From: Geobacter argillaceus | GTDB lineage: Bacteria > Desulfobacterota > Desulfuromonadia > Geobacterales > DSM-12255 | Direction of reading: 5' to 3' | Length of the DNA: 64,000 bases | Assembly: GCF_007830735.1 (NCBI RefSeq) | Contig: NZ_VLLN01000014.1 | Location: 1 to 64,000 of the forward strand | Shown here: one piece after another, positions 6,483-16,600 of the stretch | How the letters are laid out: every line of letters begins with the position of its first letter | Position numbering within the stretch: the first letter of the stretch is position 1 | The notes under the pieces: model-generated | Told to the model about the DNA's origin: nothing | The model's input: the letters and a program-made list of their open reading frames with translations, nothing else | The model's database searches: none | Translations under genes and position numbers: made by a program

Positions 6483-7076
6483 ATGACCATTTCCCCACTG
6501 TCCGGACTAATTTTCGACTCAATGTCAACAACAAGCATACTGCCTGTGCTGAAGCTCTTCCTCGTACCGGTCGGAGGTGGAATCCCTGCCGGGGTTTTAC
6601 TCGCTCAGGCCAAAGGCCTGTCCTGGCCCGTCACAACATTACTCTACCTGGTTTCGGATGTTATCTTGGCCGTTGCTTTCGAACCAGTTCTCCGCCTTAT
6701 CGCACTCATTTGCGGAAAGGTCCCATCTTTAGCTCGTATCAGCGCAGCCATGAAATTGGCAACTACTCGTAGCGTGTCGCATTTCAGTGGGACTGGTGCT
6801 GGCCCGATTGCGCTCATCATGATTGCTTTCGGTGTTGATCCCATGACTGGTCGTGCCTCAGCGCTCGCAGCCGGCCATGGGTTCATTGCGGGATGGGCCT
6901 TTGCCATCGCTGGCGACATGCTTTACTTTGCTGTCATTGCAATCACTACGTTGCGTCTGAACTCGTACGTTCAAGACCCTAACACAACAATGTTGATCGT
7001 CCTCTTTGCGATGTTCGGCGTGCCCGTACTGGTACGCCGTATTCGATCAAGACGATTGTCTTATCAAAGGACTTAG
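6483..7076 (+). CDS. Integral membrane protein of unknown function
   Basis: 197 residues from the ATG at 6483, chosen because AGGA lies 9 bases before it; the frame is open upstream to 6414 but without a binding site. At least four hydrophobic segments are visible (about residues 18-40, 45-70, 108-128, 140-165 and 175-190). A GGGIPAG motif in the first segment vaguely recalls the small multidrug export/COG2426 type, but I do not recognise the family with confidence. It ends 5 bases before dinB, so the two are likely co-transcribed, an unusual partnership. Confidence 0.7.
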   Translation: MTISPLSGLIFDSMSTTSILPVLKLFLVPVGGGIPAGVLLAQAKGLSWPVTTLLYLVSDVILAVAFEPVLRLIALICGKVPSLARISAAMKLATTRSVSHFSGTGAGPIALIMIAFGVDPMTGRASALAAGHGFIAGWAFAIAGDMLYFAVIAITTLRLNSYVQDPNTTMLIVLFAMFGVPVLVRRIRSRRLSYQRT

Positions 7077-7081
7077 GGCTT

Positions 7082-8311
7082 GTGGAACAGAGAGTAATCC
7101 TCCACATCGATATGAACGCCTTTTTCGCCTCGGTGGAGCAACAGGCCAACCCGGCCCTGCGGGGAAAGCCAATCGCCGTCGTCGGCACCGGCCGGACCGT
7201 GGTCACCACCGCCTCCTACGAGGCGCGGGCCTTTGGGGTGAAAACCGGCATGAACCGGTGGCAAGCGATCCAGCAGTGTCCCCAGCTGATCTTCGTTACC
7301 GCCGACAACCGCAAGTACACCTGGACCTCGTGCCGGATCATGGAGATTCTCCGGGAGTACACCCCGCTAATAGAGGTCTTCTCCATCGACGAGGCGTTCC
7401 TGGACGTCACCGGCTCTCTGGCCATCTTCGGCAGCGCCCAGCGGATCGCCTGCCTCATCAAGGCCCGCATCCACCACCGCTTCGGCCTCACCTGCTCCAT
7501 CGGCATCGCCCCCAACAAGCTCCTGGCCAAACTCGCCTCGGAGATGCAAAAGCCGGACGGCCTCACCGTTATCCCGGCGGGCGAAGTCTCCCGGATCATG
7601 GCGCAGCTGCCGGTCGGTGAGCTGTGCGGCATCGGGGCCACGACCCGGCGCCAGTTGGCCCTCCTGGGCATCCGGACCTGCGGGGAGCTGGGGCGCTACC
7701 CGGTGGAGATCCTGACCCGGAAGTTCGGCGTTGTGGGGGAGCGGCTGAGCCTGATGGGGCGAGGGATCGATAACAGCCCGGTGGTGCCGGCCGAGGAGGC
7801 GGAGGAGGTCAAGTCGGTGGGACACAGCATGACCCTGGACCGGGACATCACCGAGCGTAAGGAGATACTGAAATATTTACTACAGCTGTCCGAGATGGTG
7901 GGACGCCGCGCCAGGCGCTACGGCGTGACCGCCAAGACGGTTCACCTCACCATCCGCTACGCCGACTTCACCACCACCTTCGGCCGGCAGACCACCCTGC
8001 ACAGCCGCACCAACGTCAGTGCGGATATCTACCGGGAAGCGGTCGCCATCCTGGACAGCCTGGTCCTGGAACAGCCGGTCCGCCTGCTGGGGGTACGGCT
8101 CACCAACCTCGACCACCAGGGGGAACAGCTCCCCATATTCCCGGAAGAGCGGCGCCAGGCACTGGCCACCGGCGCCATGGACCGGGTCAACGACAAATTC
8201 GGCGCTTTTACGGTTACTTTTGGCAGCATTATTGAAGCAGAGGATAAAGGATCGCACGTCATCTCCCCGGCCTGGCGGCCGAGCGGCATCCGCAACGTGG
8301 AGGTCAGCTGA
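7082..8311 (+). CDS. dinB: DNA polymerase IV (Y-family, translesion)
   Basis: A 409-residue Y-family polymerase that bypasses DNA lesions at the replication fork. The palm carboxylates are visible in HIDMNAFFASVE (residues 8-19) and SIDEAFLDVTG (about 101-111), and the finger/thumb signature CSIGIAPNKLLAKLASE follows. Start is GTG, 5 bases after the upstream membrane gene. The gene runs head-on into recD, and the two stop regions overlap by 8 bases. No LexA box was recognised upstream. Confidence 0.96.
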   Translation: MEQRVILHIDMNAFFASVEQQANPALRGKPIAVVGTGRTVVTTASYEARAFGVKTGMNRWQAIQQCPQLIFVTADNRKYTWTSCRIMEILREYTPLIEVFSIDEAFLDVTGSLAIFGSAQRIACLIKARIHHRFGLTCSIGIAPNKLLAKLASEMQKPDGLTVIPAGEVSRIMAQLPVGELCGIGATTRRQLALLGIRTCGELGRYPVEILTRKFGVVGERLSLMGRGIDNSPVVPAEEAEEVKSVGHSMTLDRDITERKEILKYLLQLSEMVGRRARRYGVTAKTVHLTIRYADFTTTFGRQTTLHSRTNVSADIYREAVAILDSLVLEQPVRLLGVRLTNLDHQGEQLPIFPEERRQALATGAMDRVNDKFGAFTVTFGSIIEAEDKGSHVISPAWRPSGIRNVEVS

Positions 8312-10055
8312 TCCCCCAGAGCGCCTCCCGCAGGCCGGACCGCCGCTCGACCCTGCGGCTGACCGCGGCCAGGAAGCCGCTCTCGTTCCCCCACAACTCA
8401 ACCGCCTCCCGCGCCCGGGTCATGGCGGTATAGATCAGCTCCCGCGTACATATCTCCGTATCGGCATACGGCAGCAGCATCAAAACCTTAGTGAATTCGC
8501 TCCCCTGACTCTTATGGACGGTCATGGCATAGACCGTCTCGTGGGGGGGGAGACGCAGAGGGGAAAGCTGCCGCACACCGCCGTCAGGGGACGGAAAATG
8601 GACCTTCGGCGTGCCGTCCGGATCGGGGATGACAATGCCGATATCGCCGTTGAACAGCCGAAGCTGGTAGTCGTTGGCCGTCACCATCACCGGCCTCCCC
8701 CGATACCAGCGCTCCCGGGTGTCGATGAGGCCGGCCCGCGCCAAAACCGCCTCCACCAGCCGGTTCACCTCCTCCACCCCGTACGGACCGCGGCGGACGG
8801 CACAGAGTATCCGGAACCGGTCGAACAGCGCCAGGGCCTCAAGCGGCGAACCGGCCCGGAGATAGGGGGCAAAGCCGGCCATGACCAGAGGGCCGAACGC
8901 CTCGGGAAGCGCCTGGGGAGCCGGAGCATCGCGCCAGACCAGTTCCCCGAAGCTATCCCCCCTGATAACGGTGAGCGCCTCCGCCCCTTCCCCGGCCGAG
9001 ATCAGCCGGCTTGCAACGGCAATCCCGCTGTCCGGGGCGAAGCGGTGGCTCTTCCGGAGGATAACCAGGGAGTCGGCCAGCGGTTCCGCGCCGGTTGCCG
9101 GGAGCTCCATGGCGGCGACCCTGGTGACCAGGGAGCCGAAGGTAGGGGAAAAGGAGTGGCCACGGCCGGTGTCGCAGATATCCCCCAGGACCGCTCCCGC
9201 CTCCACCGATGCCAGTTGGTCCCGGTCCCCCAGGAGAATCAGCCGGCACCGGGGTTTGAGGGCGGTTACGAGCCTCGCCATGAGCGGGAGCGCCACCATG
9301 GACGCCTCGTCAACCACAACCAGGTCGTGGGGGAGCGGGTTTTCGCGGTCATGGCGAAAACGGCCGGAGCCGCCGGCGCCCAGGAGGCGGTGGAGGGTCA
9401 CGACCTCGGCCGGAATCCGCTCCCGGACCTCCGGCGCAACGTTAAGCCGCTCCCGTGCCGTCCGGATCGACTCCTGGAGACGGACCGCCGCCTTGCCGGT
9501 GGGGGCTGCCAGGGCGATGGCCAAGGGGCGACCGGCGGCCTGCTCCAGCAGGAGCGCCAGGATCTTAACCACCGTGGAGGTCTTGCCGGTGCCCGGCCCG
9601 CCGGAGATGACGGCAAAGCCGCTCCGCACGGCGGCCATTGCCGCCACCCGCTGCCAGTCGACCTCCCCGGGTATCGTGTCGGGAAAGAGCCGATCAAGCC
9701 CCTCCCGCAGGAGAGCCTCATCCAGGGGGACCTGTTGCCCCCCCTTGTGGAGCACGGCCGCGGCCAGGTCGTGTTCGTAGCGCCAGTAGCGATGGAGGTA
9801 CAGCCGGCCGGCGCCATCCAGCACCAGCGGGGTGAAGGCGCCGGGAGAACCGACGACCGGGAACTCAGCCAGGCCGTGCCACCAGCCATCCGGACCGGCA
9901 GTGGTCAGGTCAACGCAGACATGCCCCTGGCCAACGGCCTGCGAAACGAGCAGGGCCGCCCGGTGGAGCTCCTCGGCAGCAGTCCCTGCCAGGCGGCAGA
10001 TGAAGGCGGCAAAGTGCCGGTCAATCTCGCTGTAGTCCCGTTCCAACGCTGTCAT
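8304..10055 (-). CDS. recD: Exodeoxyribonuclease V, alpha subunit RecD
   Basis: The 5'-3' helicase subunit of RecBCD. In 583 residues it has Walker A GGPGTGKT (152-159), Walker B VVVDEASM (247-253), the TGKAA motif near 186-190 and the C-terminal TVHKSQGSEF and YTAMTRAR helicase motifs. Its ATG overlaps the recB stop codon (ATGA), a sign of translational coupling. Last gene of the recCBD operon, with an 8-base overlap with the convergent dinB. Confidence 0.96.
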   Translation of the reverse strand: MTALERDYSEIDRHFAAFICRLAGTAAEELHRAALLVSQAVGQGHVCVDLTTAGPDGWWHGLAEFPVVGSPGAFTPLVLDGAGRLYLHRYWRYEHDLAAAVLHKGGQQVPLDEALLREGLDRLFPDTIPGEVDWQRVAAMAAVRSGFAVISGGPGTGKTSTVVKILALLLEQAAGRPLAIALAAPTGKAAVRLQESIRTARERLNVAPEVRERIPAEVVTLHRLLGAGGSGRFRHDRENPLPHDLVVVDEASMVALPLMARLVTALKPRCRLILLGDRDQLASVEAGAVLGDICDTGRGHSFSPTFGSLVTRVAAMELPATGAEPLADSLVILRKSHRFAPDSGIAVASRLISAGEGAEALTVIRGDSFGELVWRDAPAPQALPEAFGPLVMAGFAPYLRAGSPLEALALFDRFRILCAVRRGPYGVEEVNRLVEAVLARAGLIDTRERWYRGRPVMVTANDYQLRLFNGDIGIVIPDPDGTPKVHFPSPDGGVRQLSPLRLPPHETVYAMTVHKSQGSEFTKVLMLLPYADTEICTRELIYTAMTRAREAVELWGNESGFLAAVSRRVERRSGLREALWGIS

Positions 10056-13000
10056 GTCCGCGCTCCGAACTCCACCAGGGCTGCCGAGAGTTCCTCGATC
10101 AGCCCCTGCTGCGGCCGGTCCCTGAAGATGCCGTACCCCGGGCCGGCGGCCGGATCGATCCCCCGCAGGAACAGGTAAAACACCCCGCCGAAATGTCTGG
10201 CATAGTCGTACCCCGGCAGCCTGGCGGTAAGATAATTATGCAGGGCAACCGTGTAGAGGAGGTACTGGAGCGGGTAGAGCCGCCTGGCCATCTCCCCGGC
10301 GAGCCGCTCGCAAGCGTAATCCTCCAGCCGGTTCCCCAGGTGGTTGGACTTCCAGTCCGCGATATAATACCGGCCGTGGTGGCAGAAGACCAGGTCCATG
10401 AATCCCCGCACCATCCCCCTGACCGGCGTGAAATCAAGGCGGACACTAGCGTCGCCAAGGCCGTTCTCCCCCGCCGTCCCCTGCCAGCGGAGAACGATCT
10501 CGTGCAGCCGCTCCGAACTGATGAACCGTAAGGGGAAGAAAAATTCCAGTTCGGCCCGCCAGCTCCCAACCGCCAGCTCGGCCAGGGAGAACCCGCCCTC
10601 CCCTTCATCGAGCCGCGTGGCGAGCACGTTTTCCACCATCCGGACGACTGGCCCCTGCCAGCTGGCGTCGAACCCGGAACGGGCCAGGACCTGGGCCACC
10701 AACCGCTCCAGGGCCGGACGGTCAGGGGAGGCAAAATCGATCCGTTCAAAGATCTCGTGCAGCACGGTACCGGCCCGGCTCCCCCGGGGAAAGTCGAAGA
10801 TGGAAAGGGGCGCCTGCTCGTCACGGAGCGGCTCAACAGGGAGCGTTGCGTCGTCCCGGTAAAGGGGGTCCCGGTCCGGCAGTTCCGGCCCATGGGACCC
10901 GGCCGCAAAGGAGGTGAAGCTGGCCACCCGCCAGTCGTGCTCGATGGCGCCGGTAAACTGGCGACAGGCAAGGCCGCTACCCTCGTCGCGCAACGGGGTG
11001 TACAGAGGCGCATCGTCCGGGGACGGCAGCTCCGCAAGGGCGATGCTGCCCGCCCCCGCCGCTGCCAGCTCCCGGCAGTGGTCGAGGAGCGCTGGTTCGG
11101 AGAGCCCTTCGACCGCTTCCTTAAGACGGGCCACCAGGTCCTCGCGGGACGGGTCCAGGCCGGCGGGACGGTGGAGAAGCCAAGCAAGCGGCGAGCTGCC
11201 ACCGTTCCGGAACTTCCCGGCCACCAGGTAACAGCGGTACTTGGCCCGGGTCAGGGCCACGTAGAACAGACGCAGGTTCTCGGCCAAGGCCTCCCGCTGC
11301 GCCAGGGCCCGATGCCGCTCCAGGTCGGGAGAACCGAAGTCCTTCACCGTGCGGAAGCGGTCGTGAAAGGTGGCCGGTTCGTCCCTCTCCTGCACCCCTC
11401 CCCAGGCGAATGGACAAAAAACCACGGGGTACTCCAGCCCCTTGCTCACATGGACCGTGACGATCCTGACCGCCTTTTCGTCGGTTTCCAGGCGGATCTG
11501 GTACTCCTCACTCTCCGGCACTTGGCTGAGCCGCTCGCCGAGCCAGGTAAGGAGCCCCTCGATGCCGAGCCCCCCTTCCAGGGAGGCGGAGTGCAGCAGT
11601 TCCAGGCCGTGGAGGAGGTTGGTGAGCCGCCGTTCGCCGTCCGGGAAGCGTAACAGCCGCCCCCGCACCGCCTCCCTGGCTACCAGGGTCCTGGCCATGA
11701 CCATGACCCCACGCTCCAGCCAGAGCTGCCGATACTCCCGGAACCGGCAGACGATCTCCTCCCAGGCGGCCTCGACCTCTTGCAGGCGGGCAAGATCGTC
11801 CCCCCGCCGGCCAAGGAGATCCGTCACCAGGGCCGCTCTCACCCTTCCCTCAACGGCCGGCTCGGCCACGCCGTGCAAGAGGATGAACAGCTCCTGCGCC
11901 TCGCGGCTGGCAAAGAGGCTTTCGCTGCTCTGGAGAACGCTGGGGACCCCCAGCGCCCGGAGCGACTCCTGCACCAGCCCGGCCTGTCGGTGGCTCCGGA
12001 CGATGACGGCAACGTCCTCCGGCTGCATTGGCCTCCCCTCGATGGTCGCTGTCCCCTGCCGGCCGTCCCGCAGCAGACGGGCGATCTCCGCCGCCACCCC
12101 CTGCGGGATCAGGTTGTTGGCCGTGCCGGTCATGATCCCCTTCTCCTGGTCCGGGGACGGAATGAACCAGAGCTGAAGCGGAGCGCTGTCGCGACCGGAG
12201 AGGGTGATCGGCGCCTCCGGCCACTCCTTGCCGGCCGTCACCGGGTGAAAGGCGATGTCGTCAAACAGGAACGGGTCGGGTCTGGCGGAAAATACGCTGT
12301 TGAAAGCCCGGAGCATGTTGGGGGTGGAGCGCCAGTTGGTCTCCAGGGTGAAGCGGGCCTCAGAGGGGAGGTCCGCGGCCGCCTCCAGATAGGCGAAGAT
12401 GTCCGCCCCGCGGAAGCTGTAGATCGCCTGCTTCGGGTCGCCGATGAGGAACAGGGGGGCATTGGTGTTGCCGTAGATGGTGCGGAAGATGTCGTACTGG
12501 ACCGGATCGGTGTCCTGGAACTCATCGATCAGGGAGGCCCGGTAGCGCCCCCTGATCCGCTCGGCCAGGCGCTCTCCTCCTTCCCGGTTGAGGGCGCCAT
12601 GGAGGTCGGTCAAGAGATCGTCGAAACAACGGACGTTCAACTCCCGCTTCCTGGCCGGCAGCCGTTCCCGCGCCCAAGCGACGAGCGAGTACTTGAAGGC
12701 CAGGAGACGCTCCTCCACCAGCGCCAGCAGCGCCTGGCACTGATCGAAGAAGGGGTGGGACGGCGGTTCATTACGCTTTTTCGTGTTCGAGACCACGAAC
12801 GGGGTGCAGAACCGGTCGAACTCCTCACCAAAGTCAAAGGGGTTTACGCCGGCCAGGTAGCGGTCCATCTCCGCCATCAGCCCGGGGATGAGGTCCGGGC
12901 GGTAGGTCTGGGCGGCCCTGCTGAGCCCCTTGTCGGTGAGGAGGATCGTTTCGACCGCTCCCCGCTCTCTCGACCACGCCTGCTGCAGCGCCTGGAATGC

Positions 13001-13654
13001 CGGCTGGCACCTCTCTTCCAGCGCGGCCCCGTCAGCGGGCTCGAAGACCGGAAGCAGCGTAATGTTCGGGTGCAGCGGCATCCTTCTGAGGAACGTCGCG
13101 AGACTGTCGGGGGTCATCTTTTTCCGCAGGGCGTAACCGAGCAGGGGAGCGCTGCCGCTGAAAAAGTTCTGCCGCCAAAAATCGTCCACCACCTCCTGAA
13201 TGATCGCCGCCTGGTCGGTGACCAGCTCCGTGTCGTAGAGGAGACCGCTCTCGAAGGCGTTTTCCTGGAGTGACCGCAGGCAGAAGCCGTGGATGGTGAA
13301 GATGGCGGCCAGGTCAAAGGCGCGCAGCGCCCGGTCGAGCCGGTTGATTGCCGTCTCCTGTTCAGGAACCAGACCGCTGCTGTTAGCCAACAGTCCGGCC
13401 AGGAACGGGTCACTCCCCTCCTGGCCGGAAAAGGTGGCCAACGCCTCCCTGAGCCGGGTCCTGATCCTCCCTTTGAGCTCCTTGGTGGCCGCCTCGGTGA
13501 AGGTTACCACCAGGATCTCTTCCGGGGTGAGCCCCTGCTCAAGGACCAGACGCACATAGAGGCAGGCAATGGCGTAGGTCTTGCCGGTCCCGGCACTCGC
13601 CTCGATCAGCCGGCGGCCACTAAGGGATATGTTCAGGTGGTCGAACCGATTCAT
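10052..13654 (-). CDS. recB: Exodeoxyribonuclease V, beta subunit RecB
   Basis: 1200-residue 3'-5' helicase/nuclease that processes double-strand ends. It has Walker A EASAGTGKT (18-26), LIDEFQDTDP (UvrD-type Walker B), and the C-terminal PD-(D/E)XK nuclease with IADWKSNHLG near residue 1100 followed by YPLQYLLY. I place the start at 13654 because MNRFDHLNISLSG begins the homologous region, GAGGAG precedes it, and recC ends 14 bases before; the frame is open 69 codons further upstream inside recC. Both helicase and nuclease residues look intact. Confidence 0.95.
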   Translation of the reverse strand: MNRFDHLNISLSGRRLIEASAGTGKTYAIACLYVRLVLEQGLTPEEILVVTFTEAATKELKGRIRTRLREALATFSGQEGSDPFLAGLLANSSGLVPEQETAINRLDRALRAFDLAAIFTIHGFCLRSLQENAFESGLLYDTELVTDQAAIIQEVVDDFWRQNFFSGSAPLLGYALRKKMTPDSLATFLRRMPLHPNITLLPVFEPADGAALEERCQPAFQALQQAWSRERGAVETILLTDKGLSRAAQTYRPDLIPGLMAEMDRYLAGVNPFDFGEEFDRFCTPFVVSNTKKRNEPPSHPFFDQCQALLALVEERLLAFKYSLVAWARERLPARKRELNVRCFDDLLTDLHGALNREGGERLAERIRGRYRASLIDEFQDTDPVQYDIFRTIYGNTNAPLFLIGDPKQAIYSFRGADIFAYLEAAADLPSEARFTLETNWRSTPNMLRAFNSVFSARPDPFLFDDIAFHPVTAGKEWPEAPITLSGRDSAPLQLWFIPSPDQEKGIMTGTANNLIPQGVAAEIARLLRDGRQGTATIEGRPMQPEDVAVIVRSHRQAGLVQESLRALGVPSVLQSSESLFASREAQELFILLHGVAEPAVEGRVRAALVTDLLGRRGDDLARLQEVEAAWEEIVCRFREYRQLWLERGVMVMARTLVAREAVRGRLLRFPDGERRLTNLLHGLELLHSASLEGGLGIEGLLTWLGERLSQVPESEEYQIRLETDEKAVRIVTVHVSKGLEYPVVFCPFAWGGVQERDEPATFHDRFRTVKDFGSPDLERHRALAQREALAENLRLFYVALTRAKYRCYLVAGKFRNGGSSPLAWLLHRPAGLDPSREDLVARLKEAVEGLSEPALLDHCRELAAAGAGSIALAELPSPDDAPLYTPLRDEGSGLACRQFTGAIEHDWRVASFTSFAAGSHGPELPDRDPLYRDDATLPVEPLRDEQAPLSIFDFPRGSRAGTVLHEIFERIDFASPDRPALERLVAQVLARSGFDASWQGPVVRMVENVLATRLDEGEGGFSLAELAVGSWRAELEFFFPLRFISSERLHEIVLRWQGTAGENGLGDASVRLDFTPVRGMVRGFMDLVFCHHGRYYIADWKSNHLGNRLEDYACERLAGEMARRLYPLQYLLYTVALHNYLTARLPGYDYARHFGGVFYLFLRGIDPAAGPGYGIFRDRPQQGLIEELSAALVEFGART

Positions 13655-13670
13655 AATGTCAGACCACTCC

Positions 13671-16600
13671 TCACGCCTTGCTCCCGTGGGCCACGAGCGG
13701 TCCGAGGACCTCCCGGGCCAGTTGGTCGAACTCGACCGTAAACGGGTCGGTCTTACCGAAACAGAGGTCGAAATACGGGTCGCGCCCCTCGCCGCTAACG
13801 TACTCGGAACCCTCCCATCGCTGCCGCGCCCGTGCCAGGTCCCACTCCTGCTTGTTGGCATAGGCCAGGGACGATTCGGGATAGAAGCGTAACGGCTGGC
13901 ACAGCCCCTCGCGATACCGGCCGAGGAGTACGGCCAGGAGTTCCGAGGCGTTAGCCACCGGTGAGAAACATTCCGTGCCGTCCCGCATGCAGAGCACGCT
14001 CTCCCGGGGATACCCCTCGGCGGCCATACTGTTGAGGACCAGATGCTCGATCCAGCCCCTGATCCGGTCCCTGGCCTTCAGCCGTGCACAGCGGCCGCGG
14101 ATGAGGCGCCCCGGCCAGATCCGGTCAAGCCGCCCCGAGAGACGGTAGCGCCCTATCTCCAGGGAGAAGTCCAGCGGCTCAAGAGCAGGGCAGCCGGCCA
14201 TATGTGCCCGCATCTCCCGGCTAAACTCCTCCACCTCGGCGGTAAGGGCGGCAAAGAGGATGTCGCCGTGGCGGGCCGGCGGTAAGAGCCCCTCGGCGCG
14301 AATGACCGGCAGCGCCTCTTGCGGCGGAATATTGGCCAGGGCCAGGTCGAGCAGTCGGGTACGGATGGCATAGGCATCGAGCCCTTCCACGGCGAACGGC
14401 TCCCGCTCGTCCAAGGGGTCGGCCGCCTGTTCGAGCCGGATGCCGAGGCGCTCGACCAGGAAATACCGGGCCGGGTTGTCATAGAAGCGGAGCAGCCCGG
14501 CCAGGGAGACCTCCCACCCCTCGCCCTCCGGCAGCACGAGCGGCTTGGCGAGGAACTCGCCGCCAACCGCCCCCCCCTGCTCCCTCGCCCTGACTGCGGC
14601 CAGGTTCTCCTCGGAAAAGGTGAACAGCCCGGCACTGCCGTCAAAGTAGGCGGGACTGAACGGTTGGAGCCGATGGTGCCTGACCAGCACCTTGGATGGT
14701 TCCCGGCCGTCAACCCGGTAGCCGCTGTCGAGATAATCGAGCAGCTCGCTCACCAGGACCGACGGAGGAATCTCGCTCCCGTCCCTGATGCTCTGGCCGA
14801 CGTAGCTGAGGTAAAGGGTCTCCCGGGCCGAGAGAATCGCCTCCAGAAACAGGTAGCGGTCCTCGTCCCGCAGCGACCGGTCTCCCCGTCGCCGCTCCCC
14901 GGCGATCAGGTCGAAGCCGGGAGGGCGGTTCTGGCGGGGGAAGGCGCCTTCGTTCATGCCGATCAGGGCGATCACCCGGAACGGGATGCTCCGCATCGGC
15001 AGCATGGCGCAGAAGGTGACGCCGCCGGTGATGAATCCCATCCCCTGTTCGGCCTTCTCCAGCTGCTGACCCAACCAGTAGCGGAACAGCTCCAGTGTCA
15101 CCGGAGCGTCGAAGCCTGCCAGCTCCCGGTTCTGCAGGAGCCTCTCCTGCAGCTTCCCCATGGCGGCCGCTTCCCTGGCCGTCTCCTCGTCCTGGACGAT
15201 GAATTCCGCCATGATCCGGCCAAGCTCCTCTGCCCACTGGCCCGGACTCCGGGGCGGCCTGAGCCGGTCGGCTGCGGCAAAGAGGGTCTCGGCGAACGCC
15301 AGGAACTGCCCGAGCAGCCTCGGCCCGTCCCCCTCCAGGTCATAGGGGAGGATACCCCGGAAGAGCCGGTCCCCCTCGCCCGGCATGGCATAGCCGAGGA
15401 GGAGGCGATCCAGGCCGGCCCGCCAGCTGTTCTCCCCGAAGGCGGGCAGGCCGCTTCGTTCCCGGTCCGCCCGGTCGATCCCCCAACGGACCCTGGTGTC
15501 GACGAGCCAGTCGCGGATGATCTCCAGGTCGTCCCTGGCAATGCCGAACCGCTGGTGCACCGCGGGCAGGGAGAGCAGGTCGAACACCCTGGTCACGCCG
15601 AACCGGCTCCCGACCAGGTCGAGGATCGCCATCACGGCCTCGGCCAGATGCCCCTGACAGCGGATGCTCCGGTCGGCAACGGAGTACGGCAGCCGCTTGG
15701 CCGGCTCCTGGACCCCGTCGAAGACTGCCGCGACATAGGGGGCATAGGCCTCGATATCCGGGGTCATCACCAGGATGTCCCGGGGGGTGAGGGTCGGATC
15801 ACTGTTCAGGAGGGCGAGCAGATGGTCGTGCAGAACCTCGATCTCCCGCATGGGGGAGTGACAGGAGAGGATCTGCATCCCCACAGCGTCGGCCGGAAAC
15901 CGGCACGGCTCCTCAACTGCCGGGTCACGGAGCTGGAGGATGTCCCGCTGCACGGCCTGCAAGAGCGAACCGCCGGCCGGTTCCCGGTATGCCTCGCTGG
16001 TGATCAGCCGCGCCTGGTCGTGGGAGAGGATCAGATCGGAGAAGTCCCGGCCGAGCCGGCCAAGGGAGGCAAGAAGCGGGTTCCCCTCGAACGGCTCCCC
16101 CTGCTCCGCGTCCGTGGTCTTTGCCATCTGCCGCCGGGAAACGATGTCGGCCCAGTACTCCCGGCAGGGGGAGAGGACGAAGAGCTGGATGTCGGCATGA
16201 CGGCTGAGCTGCACCAGAAATTCCAGGTGAAACGGCGGCAGGTAGGAGACCCCGAAGACCGAGACCCGTTCCGGTATGCCGGCGCCACTGAAGCCTCGGC
16301 TCGCCAGGGTCTGCCGGAAGCGGTCCAGGAGGCGGCCGCGATGCTCGCTGCCACAGGCCGTTACCAGCTCGCGCCAGAGGAGCGGCTGCCAGTCGCTCCC
16401 CTTCCCTGCTTCCCAGGCATCGAGCATCTCGGGGCGGAACAGGGTGTACTGGTCGAAGGTGTCGGCGATCTGCTCCGCCAGTTGGAAGAGCTTCAGTCCG
16501 CCCAGGTCGTTGGCTAGGTAGGCGGCGATCGGCTCGAAACCGGAGCGGCCGGCCAAAGACGGGAGCAGATCCATCAGGCGCCAGGTCAGCAGATCCGGTG

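Noticed and set aside
8019-10178. Long plus-strand frame of 719 codons
   Set aside because: It is antisense to recD and dinB, rich in Arg/Pro/Gly as expected from the complement of high-G+C genes, with no recognisable domain.
11780-13273. 497-codon plus-strand frame
   Set aside because: Complement of recB; recB has helicase and nuclease motifs, this frame has none.
14319-16517. 732-codon plus-strand frame
   Set aside because: Complement of recC; low-complexity composition and no motif.
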